NCBI GenBank assembly: GCA_000277445.1
Contig: AJWJ01000196.1
Location: 1 to 39,457, forward strand
Reading direction: 5' to 3'
From: Polysphondylium violaceum
Taxonomy: Eukaryota; Evosea; Eumycetozoa; Dictyosteliales; Dictyosteliaceae
Length of the DNA stretch: 39,457 bases
Shown: positions 1 through 7,909 of the stretch, one piece after another
Layout of the letters: each line of letters starts with the position of its first letter
How positions within the stretch are numbered: position 1 is the stretch's first letter
The notes under the pieces: model-generated
The model's database searches: none
Seen by the model: only the letters and a program-made list of their open reading frames with translations
Told to the model about the DNA's origin: nothing
Translations under genes and position numbers: made by a program

Positions 1-985
1 GGTGAAAAAAGAATTTATTTTTATTTTTTTTGTTTTTGCTCGATTTCTTTGGGCGGTAGATTCTGACCTTACACCCATGATTTTTTTGATTACTTTGAAA
101 GTTCGGTAAAAACGTGTTTTTTATTTTTGTTTTTTTTTGATCAAAGTGTTTAGAGGTGCTGTTGCCCTGGTCCCAACACCATACTATGATGATAATATCT
201 CAATTCTGAACGTAGTCCATTCCCTCTCATACTATAAACACGTTTTTTTAGCAGAGTGTTTGTTTAAAGCAGTGTAATTAATGCATTAACAATACAATAT
301 CATTACCATGATTCGAGATTATTACTAAAAAGAAATAGTAGTCAAACATCATACATTGTATCAAAAACAATGTAAATGTAGATATGAAAAAAAATATTTT
401 GTAAACTCAATCTCACACACTGACACCCACAACACACTCCCACACAGATAGATATATCTAAATGTAATACCCGAAAAAAAAAAAAAAAACATCATTGATA
501 TAAAAAATAATGCGGATTTATATGATATTGTACCACCACAAGCACACACTTGATATTACAATTTATTGAAAAGAAAAGATAGTTTGGTTGTGTGTGAGTG
601 TGACTGAATAGAGAGAGTGAGTGGAAATAAAACCTCTTTTTACAACGAAATATATAAACTTACAGAGAACATGGTATCATTATCACCTTTCTTACCTCAT
701 TCATTGAGAATGATTTTACTTTTTATTGAATATCCTGGAGTGTTAGGGTGTGTGTATGTGTGAGAGAGAATGTAATTACATTACCATTTAATTTCAAAAG
801 AATAAATTTAATTTTACCATTATATTCAAATATCTTTTTGGTTTTTTTTTCTATTTTCGTTTAATAATTCAAAATAGAATAGATTCATATTAATAATAAT
901 AATATTAATTAAAATATAGATTAATAACAATATAGCTATTGGAATAAAAATAATAATAATTATAAATTAATTTAAATAAGATAAA
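1..985. other. Intergenic region and aquaporin promoter
   Basis: No convincing gene is seen. The right-hand part is the 5' flank of the aquaporin gene. It carries CA/GT-rich tracts (about 410-445, 585-605, 748-768), and the last 150 bases are almost pure A+T. The left part (about 140-240) is less AT-biased and less repetitive than the rest, but its longest frames are under 30 codons. A short open frame on the minus strand at 361-549 is poly-Phe low complexity and is judged spurious. Confidence 0.5.
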
Positions 986-1828
986 ATGGGTAAATTTAAA
1001 GTAATTAGATTTTTTACCTATGATCCAACAAAGGATCCAACTAAAATGGTTTATAGGAAACCAATTTCCAAACCAAGAAAAGCATTTAAAGGTTTTGTGT
1101 CTGAATTTATAGGTACACTTTATTTGGTTTACTTTTGTTGTGGTTCAGTCACATCTGCATTTGCTTTTCCATCTGGTGATTTTGCTGCAAAAATTTTATT
1201 GGCCTGTATTATTCAAGGATTTGCATTGGCATGCCTTATTTGGGCAGTTTCTGGTGTTTCTGGTTGTAATTTGAATCCAGCTGTAACACTTGCCAATCTT
1301 TTGTCTGGTCGTGTTGGTTTAATTAATAGTCTTTCATATATTGCCGCTCAAGTTTTGGGTTGTATTGCCGGTGCTGCCCTCTTATACGCCTGTTTACCAG
1401 ATCTCTATAGAGGAGATATTGGTGTCACCCATCTTGGTCCAGGTATGAACACTGGTGAAGCCTTCCTCTTGGAAATGATGGTCACCTGTTTACTCTGTCT
1501 CACTGTATTGGGTACCTCTGTTTTCAACGTTTGGGACAGAAGAATGAATAGAGTTGCCCCATATGCCATCGGTTTGGCTTTATTGGTTGGTGTTGGTATT
1601 GGTTTCCCATTCACTGGTGGTGCTTTGAACCCAGTTCGTGTCTTAGGTCCCTCTATTATCTCTGGTGTCTGGTCTAATCACTGGGTCTACTGGTTAGGTC
1701 CATTGGTGGGTGCCATGATTGCCGCTCTCATTTACAGATGTCTCTTACAAGAAAGATTTGATGTTATTCATAAACCCGGTTACGTCGAACCACTCATTGA
1801 TCCAACCACGGCCGTTGCTTATTATTAA
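986..1828 (+). CDS. Aquaporin / MIP-family channel
   Basis: A 280-residue intronless protein of the major intrinsic protein family, expected to conduct water or small neutral solutes across a membrane. Six hydrophobic segments are visible. The first pore loop has the motif LNPAVT (near residue 99); the second has GGALNPVRVLGP (near residue 212), so the second NPA is NPV. The pore arginine after it is kept. The usual His of segment five appears replaced by Val and the usual Cys before the second motif by Gly, which suggests a wider selectivity filter than a strict water channel. The N-terminal 40 residues are basic and cytosolic-looking. The ATG follows an A-rich leader, typical of this lineage. 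Dictyostelium has several developmentally regulated aquaporins (wacA, aqpA); I cannot assign which orthologue this is. Confidence 0.93.
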   Translation: MGKFKVIRFFTYDPTKDPTKMVYRKPISKPRKAFKGFVSEFIGTLYLVYFCCGSVTSAFAFPSGDFAAKILLACIIQGFALACLIWAVSGVSGCNLNPAVTLANLLSGRVGLINSLSYIAAQVLGCIAGAALLYACLPDLYRGDIGVTHLGPGMNTGEAFLLEMMVTCLLCLTVLGTSVFNVWDRRMNRVAPYAIGLALLVGVGIGFPFTGGALNPVRVLGPSIISGVWSNHWVYWLGPLVGAMIAALIYRCLLQERFDVIHKPGYVEPLIDPTTAVAYY

Positions 1829-2148
1829 TCAAATATCTGCTCCCACCCAAAAAATCACTCTCAACACTTTTTTTTCTTTTTATAAAAATAAAATAAATCT
1901 ATATCAAATCAAATCCATCACCATATGCATTGGGAGTGATCATTTATTTTCATATTTTGTAAAAATAGATATTATAAATAAGGAAAAACAATTTAATTTA
2001 ATTTATTTTATTTTTTTTGAATTTTATGAAATTTATGCCGGAATAGCCACACTGCCCATTTTTTATTTTTTGTGCAGGACAGTGTGTTTTTGTCACAGAA
2101 AATATCTTGAGCCACCCACCCACACAGCATTTAAAATAAAAATCTAGA
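1829..2148. other. Spacer with CA-rich element before the TH1 gene
   Basis: This is the 3' flank of the aquaporin gene and the promoter of the TH1 gene. It contains TGCCCATT at 2053-2060 and a CA-rich box, CACCCACCCACACA, at 2113-2126, ending about 22 bases before the ATG. The CA-rich box resembles the G-box/CA-rich elements bound by G-box binding factor in Dictyostelium. Nothing else is recognised. Confidence 0.4.
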
Positions 2149-3846
2149 ATGGATGAAGATGCTTCGAATAATAGGGGAAATCCGGCATCCCCGCTTAACG
2201 CCTCAAATACTAGTGTTAGCACTAATAACAGCGTGATTGCCAGTGGTGTTAGTTATAGTAGTGTTGTGAAACAACAATTACATCAACAACAAAAGGGATT
2301 CACACCGCCTGCGTCTAATAGTATCAGAATAAATAGTAGTAGTAGTAATAATACACAGTTTAGATCCTCGCCATCGTCTTTGTCGCCACCAGGCACCAAC
2401 ACTACACATTTTACAACAATCATGACAGGATCTCTTTCACCTTCGACAGCGAGCACCAACAACTTTAGCTTGTTGAATGATATCTATTTTCACAATCTCG
2501 GCGATATCAATGATATGGCGAGTAAAGGAAATAGTGCCGGGAATAGCAGCAGTAATAGTACAGCAACAACAACGACAAACAGTAGATCAAATAGTGGAGG
2601 CAACTCGCTATCCACGCCAATAGGCCCACCCAAACACGATGTCGACTTGATTGTGCAGACAACCAAGCAGGAGGACGCACGGTTTATGGGCAGGAAAAAG
2701 AGAAGAAACAGTAGTGTATCCAAAGTCTTTTTAGGCGATTTCCTCAAGCTGTCCAATAATGTATCGACACTAAAGATGATGTCAAAGTATGGTGATAACC
2801 GTATCCTCTTTTCTGACGTGCTCACCAAAGTAAACAAAAGAAACAAGATGCAGGAGCGTATCATTATCATCACTGACAAGTCGATATACAATGTGCATCC
2901 CACAGACTACAAGCTCAAGCGTCGTATATCGCTAGAGAGCGTAACAGCTCTCTCAATGAGCACCATGGAGGACAACTTTATTATCTTTCATGTAAACTCT
3001 GAATACGATTACGTGTTGATCAGTGGACGAAAGATTGAGATTGCCACGATCCTCGTTGAAGCATACTATAATCTAGCTTTCTACCATATCACACCCCTCG
3101 ACCCTACCTCTGCTGCCACCGTTGTTGGCGGCAATGGTAGTAATCTCGCAACCACCGCTGCAGCCACCACTACAGCATCCAATCACATCGGTATCAATTC
3201 ACCATCCCACAAGTCTAGTAATAACAGCAACAGCAACAGTACTGGACATCCATCTCCTTCATCATCACCGTCTACCACCTCAACTGCATTGAACATGATT
3301 ACAACTATTTCCAATACCCTCTTTTCGCAAAACAACAACTCTAGCAGCATACCATCAATCAGCGGTAGTACCAAAGACTCTAATTCAAATCCACCATCAC
3401 TTAAAGACACTAGCAGTGGTCCTAGTAATACCAATACCAATAACAATGACCCCTCTTTATCAGCCACCCTGACATTAACAACCAAACAAGCAAACAGTAA
3501 CAATGGCAATGGTATGAGTTCACCTAGACTTTCTATCATGCCAGGAAAGAATAATAACAATAGTAACAACAACACCAATAGTAATACAAATAGTCCAATC
3601 ATGTCAAACACTACACAAGGAGCACCATTGAATATCATCCAAAGGGTGACAGGATCAGTGTTGCCCGTGTTTTTCAATGACAGAATAGAATATAAGATCG
3701 AAGGAGACTCTATGAGAGAGATTGTATTCACAAGGGCACAGGGTGCCGTCAATATCTCCATTCAAACCGTGCGTTCAAAAATGGCTCTGCACAAAAAAGA
3801 AACATCAAGAACCTCTATTACCTCGCCTTCATCTTCTCTACGTTAA
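2149..3846 (+). CDS. Stand-alone myosin-I TH1 (tail homology 1) domain protein
   Basis: A 565-residue protein with no motor, IQ or SH3 domain. Residues 1-175 are Ser/Asn/Thr-rich. A class-I myosin TH1 domain begins at about 179 with GRKKRRNSSVSKVFLGDFL, continues through RILFSDVLTKVNKRNKMQER, TDKSIYNVHPTDYKLKRRI and DNFIIFHV, and reaches about residue 310. A Ser/Asn/Thr-rich insert of roughly 170 residues follows. The last TH1 strands resume at about 487-552 (FNDRIEYKI, MREIVFTRAQG). In myosin I this region is a basic, PH-like fold that binds anionic phospholipids. An acidic-lipid or actin-cortex adaptor role is therefore likely but inferred. The gene is intronless and lies just downstream of the aquaporin with its own CA-rich promoter element, so it is not the tail of a split myosin gene in this window. 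Confidence 0.85.
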   Translation: MDEDASNNRGNPASPLNASNTSVSTNNSVIASGVSYSSVVKQQLHQQQKGFTPPASNSIRINSSSSNNTQFRSSPSSLSPPGTNTTHFTTIMTGSLSPSTASTNNFSLLNDIYFHNLGDINDMASKGNSAGNSSSNSTATTTTNSRSNSGGNSLSTPIGPPKHDVDLIVQTTKQEDARFMGRKKRRNSSVSKVFLGDFLKLSNNVSTLKMMSKYGDNRILFSDVLTKVNKRNKMQERIIIITDKSIYNVHPTDYKLKRRISLESVTALSMSTMEDNFIIFHVNSEYDYVLISGRKIEIATILVEAYYNLAFYHITPLDPTSAATVVGGNGSNLATTAAATTTASNHIGINSPSHKSSNNSNSNSTGHPSPSSSPSTTSTALNMITTISNTLFSQNNNSSSIPSISGSTKDSNSNPPSLKDTSSGPSNTNTNNNDPSLSATLTLTTKQANSNNGNGMSSPRLSIMPGKNNNNSNNNTNSNTNSPIMSNTTQGAPLNIIQRVTGSVLPVFFNDRIEYKIEGDSMREIVFTRAQGAVNISIQTVRSKMALHKKETSRTSITSPSSSLR

Positions 3847-3965
3847 CAAACAACAACAATTGTACAATCCAGTAATTATAGTGTAAATAAAAATCATGAT
3901 ACTCTCTAACTCTCTAGCTCTATCGCAGTAGTGTCTATATATTATTAAACAAACAAAAAGTATAT

Positions 3966-4868
3966 TTATTTTGGAAGAGTAGATTTAATAAATTGGGAAA
4001 CTTCTCTTAATTCTTGTTCGCTTGCTGAATGACCCATTCCAGCGACTGGATGAAAAGTACCATTGACACCTTGTGTTTTTAATAAATTAAATGACATTTC
4101 TCCAAATTTAAAGTTTAACAATTGATCTGCTGTACCATGATACATAATCATGGGTGTTGATTTATTTTCCTCTCTCATTTTCTATATTGGCGTTTGTAAA
4201 TTATTAATATTAATAATTACTCTCTATATCGATTATTATTACTATAGTATTAATATAATTACAGATGGTAATGATAAAGAAGGAACAAAACCACTCAATA
4301 CAATTAAACCAGCAAGTTTTTCTTGTAATTGATAACCAGTGTATAATGTCAATGCACCACCTTGACTAAAGCCTCCTAGAATAATTCTATTTGAATCGAT
4401 TCCATATTCTGTCTTTTCATCTTGAATGATTGATTCGATAAATTTCTTACTTTTATCAAGACCTGCTATATCTTCATTACCTCCTGGACTCAATGAGGTA
4501 ATATCAAACCATGCTGTACCTTTCATTCCAAAATTAATAGACACTGGAATAATAGGACTATATTAATTATTGTTAATATGAATATTATCAATTTTTTGTA
4601 TAAAACAACAACAACAATAACAACAACATACGCTGTAGGAAGAATGAATTTTACATGTTCAAGACCACCTTGTGATCTAATCATTTTTATAGCACCTTCC
4701 CATCCACTCCCAGTGTCCATAAGACCGTGTAAAAAGATAACTATAGTGTATTATAGATAGAGGTTAGTTAGGAGATTATGAGTAGTATTTATAAGCTAAC
4801 CATGACTATGTACCTGTAGCTGAATGTTTCTCTGTTGGTAACACTGAGATTATTTGTTCCTTAGACAT
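3966..4868 (-). CDS. Acyl-protein thioesterase (LYPLA1/APT1-like)
   Basis: Four exons: 4868-4814, 4740-4632, 4557-4263 and 4181-3966, all with GT-AG introns, giving 224 residues. The length matches APT1/APT2 esterases, which remove palmitate and other acyl groups from cysteines of signalling proteins. The alpha/beta-hydrolase triad is visible: Ser119 in GGFSQGG, Asp172 in YHGTAD, His204 in GMGHS. The oxyanion motif FLHGLMDTG is near residue 21, and MKGTAWFDI near residue 66. The start at 4868 is followed at once by a reading frame that splices in phase to the HG motif. It is convergent with the TH1 gene (119-base spacer) and divergent from the AAA gene. No signal peptide is seen, so a cytosolic enzyme is expected. 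Confidence 0.93.
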
Positions 4869-5147
4869 ATTGTTTTTATAGTATTATTAGTATTTGTAAT
4901 GTGTATTACTGTGAATTATAAAAAAAAGATATTATTGAAAAATTTAAATGATATTTTAAATTTGGGAAAAGCGACAATCACAAAATTAAAAAAAATTTTT
5001 AAAAAAAAAAGATAATACTATATGGTAATATGATTGTATGAAAATGTTATTCCAACCCCTTCCGTTTCCATTCAATTTCTTTGTTTTTTTATTATTTTTA
5101 TTTTTTTTACGGACAAATAAAATTGCAACCCGCCACCAACATATTGT

Positions 5148-7763
5148 ATGATGTGTTTGGCAAGAAACTATGCTCAGTCAGGTATAGGCTCTGTATTATC
5201 TACTACTGGATTTCTTCTGATCTCTCTGAAGGTAAATTCAGAGCCATTACAGCCTTGCATAGTTTTTACAATAGAATTTTTTAAATTTTTCGCAATTTTT
5301 GTTTGTCATATGACACTTGCAACTACGATGATACCCGTACTTTGCAAGGTTAAGGTACTTTTACCCTTATTCATAGATATTGCTAGAGAAGCATTACTTT
5401 GTAATAAAGTCAATGACTCTATTCATAGTAATATACATAGAGTGTATATATCACCAAGTGATGTATCAATACTAACTAGATCCTCTACCGTTGCTGCTGC
5501 TGGTAGTCAGAATAATGTTTGTGTTGATTCAAGATCACACTTTTTGGTTTTATACTCTGATTCTACTTGTAGTGTAGTTATTGCTGTCTGTCAATTTGTC
5601 ATTGAACCAAAGTTATTGGAAAGAGATGTTAGACAAACTAGTAATAGCAATAACGATAGTAGTACGACAAATAGCAATATAACAATTCATTTTTTTAAAG
5701 AAGAAATTGATCTTTTAAAACTAGATATTGATAAGCAAAATAGTTTTCATGCTTTATTCGTACCAAAGTATAGATTCAGTTCGATAGATACTATTTATCT
5801 ATCAAATATAATCGACGACAAGAATGATTATCAATCAGAATTTGATTACCAATGGGCAAGAGTAGGTTTAAAAGTAGGTTCAACTTTAAATAACAATGGT
5901 GGTGTTGTAAACCTATTTCAAAGATTAGGAAAGATAAACAAATATCAATATAAATTACTATTATCAGATAATAATAGTAGTAATACCATTAGTGATCAAT
6001 CAAGCTCAGTCATTAAAGAATATAGTATAATTACAAATCAAACTAAAATTATATACAACAATAGCAATAACAATAATAGTAACAGTATGAAAGATTTAAA
6101 TATATTTGATAAACAAACATATAATAGAATAAAATCAATTATATCAATTTACTTTAATATATCAAGTAATAGCAGCAACAGCAACAACAATAGTAATATA
6201 ATATATAATAAATTAAATATAAGCAAACCCCAATCACTATTACTACATGGCCCAATATCTTGTGGAAAAAGTACACTTATTGATCAAATATGTCGAGAAT
6301 TTAATATAAAGCTAATTAAAGTCAATTTATCAGATATCATTAAATATCAACCAAATTCCAAAGGTTTACAAATTAAATATACACAAGCAAAGCAACAATT
6401 GAAATCAAATATCCTATTGTTATTTGACAGTATAGAAGATATTTTCCCACAACTACAAGATTCAGCTGTAAATAATAATAGAGAAAATGTAACAACACTC
6501 CAACAGGAATTTGTAAATATCATTCAAGAAAAACATCCATCCATATTTATCATTGGTATAACAAATAGAATTAAATCTTTAGATTCACATACAAGAAACA
6601 CTTTTGAAGAAGAAATTAAAATGGATCCACCAAACAGTGCACAAAGATTAGAGATATTTAATTATTATTTATTAAATCGTAATAGTGACGGTAGTAATAG
6701 CAATAGTAATAATCAAAAGGTAATTGAAACTATAAATGATGGTTGTAGTGGTCTTGTGATTGGTGATATAGCGATATTATGTAGAGATGCTAAATTTAAT
6801 GCAACCAAAAGATTATCAACATCAACAACAACAACTAAAGAGAATATTGAATTTTTAGAAACAGATTTTATAAACAACTATGGTCAATATAGGACATTGG
6901 ATAAGAATGGCGGAAATGGTTTATTATCAAAAATTTCACCATCAACACCCAAGGTGTCTTGGGATGATATTGGTGGATTGGAACATGTGAAAAAGGTATT
7001 AAAAGAAATGGTTGTTTGGGATTACAAACACCACGATTCAATCAAAAGACTTGGTATCACAACACCCAAAGGTGTATTATTGTATGGTCCTCCAGGTACT
7101 GGTAAAACCATGTTGGCTAAAGCGGTTGCCTATGAAGCCAACGCCACTTTTATTCCAATCAATATATCTGAGGTTGTGCAAGGAGAGGTCGGCGAGTCTG
7201 AGAAATTCATTTCCGAGACCTTTAGAATAGCCCTCGCTTGTTCACCCTCTATTATCTTTATAGATGAAATTCAATCCATTTTTGGACACAAGGAATCCTC
7301 TGGTGGCAACGCAAGAAAACTTATTTCCCAACTCCTCATTGAAATGGATGCCACCTTTTCACACTCTACCGACAAAAGAGTAATGGTGCTAGCTGCCACC
7401 AATATGCCTCAGGCCATCGATGAGTCTTTTTTGCGACCTGGTAGATTTGATAGACTATTGTATGTCGGTCCACCCGAGCCACAAGAACGTTTGAATATAC
7501 TAAATAGAATTGTCTCTAGCCAGGGTATAAAATTGGCACCCAATGTCGATTTAGAAAAGATTGCCTACTATGCCGCTCGATTCACTGGTTCAGACTTGAA
7601 TGCCTTGCTCAAGAAATCTGGTCTATATGCGATTCAAAGAGACATCAACACCCCTCATATCACTCAAGAGGATATTCAAAAAGTATATTTTGAATCCAAA
7701 CCATCAATATCTGACAATCAAATTGCAATTCTCAAAGATTGGGAGAGATCAAGGTCACTTTAA
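5148..7763 (+). CDS. Type II AAA ATPase, CDC48/AFG2 (SPATA5L1-like) family
   Basis: An open frame of 871 codons. There is an N-terminal region with a possible CDC48-like N domain (around residues 85-150, beginning near HRVYISPSDV), then two AAA modules. The first has a P-loop GPISCGKS near 368, but the acidic pair of Walker B is altered (LLFDSIED), so ATP hydrolysis by this ring is doubtful. The second is canonical: WDDIGG, GPPGTGKT at about 647, IIFIDEI at about 702, and an arginine-finger segment LRPGRFDRLLYVGPP. The second module and the C-terminal tail most resemble AFG2B/SPATA5L1 or NVL, which work in ribosome biogenesis. PEX1/PEX6 also combine a degenerate first ring with an active second one and cannot be excluded. 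The first 54 residues are hydrophobic and unconvincing; the in-frame ATG at 5310 is an alternative start. Confidence 0.82.
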   Translation: MMCLARNYAQSGIGSVLSTTGFLLISLKVNSEPLQPCIVFTIEFFKFFAIFVCHMTLATTMIPVLCKVKVLLPLFIDIAREALLCNKVNDSIHSNIHRVYISPSDVSILTRSSTVAAAGSQNNVCVDSRSHFLVLYSDSTCSVVIAVCQFVIEPKLLERDVRQTSNSNNDSSTTNSNITIHFFKEEIDLLKLDIDKQNSFHALFVPKYRFSSIDTIYLSNIIDDKNDYQSEFDYQWARVGLKVGSTLNNNGGVVNLFQRLGKINKYQYKLLLSDNNSSNTISDQSSSVIKEYSIITNQTKIIYNNSNNNNSNSMKDLNIFDKQTYNRIKSIISIYFNISSNSSNSNNNSNIIYNKLNISKPQSLLLHGPISCGKSTLIDQICREFNIKLIKVNLSDIIKYQPNSKGLQIKYTQAKQQLKSNILLLFDSIEDIFPQLQDSAVNNNRENVTTLQQEFVNIIQEKHPSIFIIGITNRIKSLDSHTRNTFEEEIKMDPPNSAQRLEIFNYYLLNRNSDGSNSNSNNQKVIETINDGCSGLVIGDIAILCRDAKFNATKRLSTSTTTTKENIEFLETDFINNYGQYRTLDKNGGNGLLSKISPSTPKVSWDDIGGLEHVKKVLKEMVVWDYKHHDSIKRLGITTPKGVLLYGPPGTGKTMLAKAVAYEANATFIPINISEVVQGEVGESEKFISETFRIALACSPSIIFIDEIQSIFGHKESSGGNARKLISQLLIEMDATFSHSTDKRVMVLAATNMPQAIDESFLRPGRFDRLLYVGPPEPQERLNILNRIVSSQGIKLAPNVDLEKIAYYAARFTGSDLNALLKKSGLYAIQRDINTPHITQEDIQKVYFESKPSISDNQIAILKDWERSRSL

Positions 7764-7909
7764 AATTGATTAAATAAAAAAAAAAGATAAAATGATCGTT
7801 TATTTAAATATATATATGAACCAACAAATTTGTTTTTTTGACTTTTGTACAGATAAAGAAAAGAAGAGAAAAGAGAAAAAAAAAGTATTATTATTATAAA
7901 TTAAAAAGA
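7764..7909. terminator. Convergent 3' ends, A/T-rich
   Basis: A 146-base spacer between the AAA gene (+) and the helical gene (-), made of A-rich and T-rich blocks that would serve as polyadenylation signals for both. No other feature is seen. Confidence 0.3.

Noticed and set aside
180-215. Box C/D snoRNA (ATGATGA then CTGA)
   Set aside because: The boxes are only about 14 bases apart and there is no second box pair or terminal stem.
1719-2147. 142-codon plus-strand frame overlapping the aquaporin end
   Set aside because: It overlaps a real gene in another frame and runs through A/T-rich 3' flank; its composition is not protein-like.
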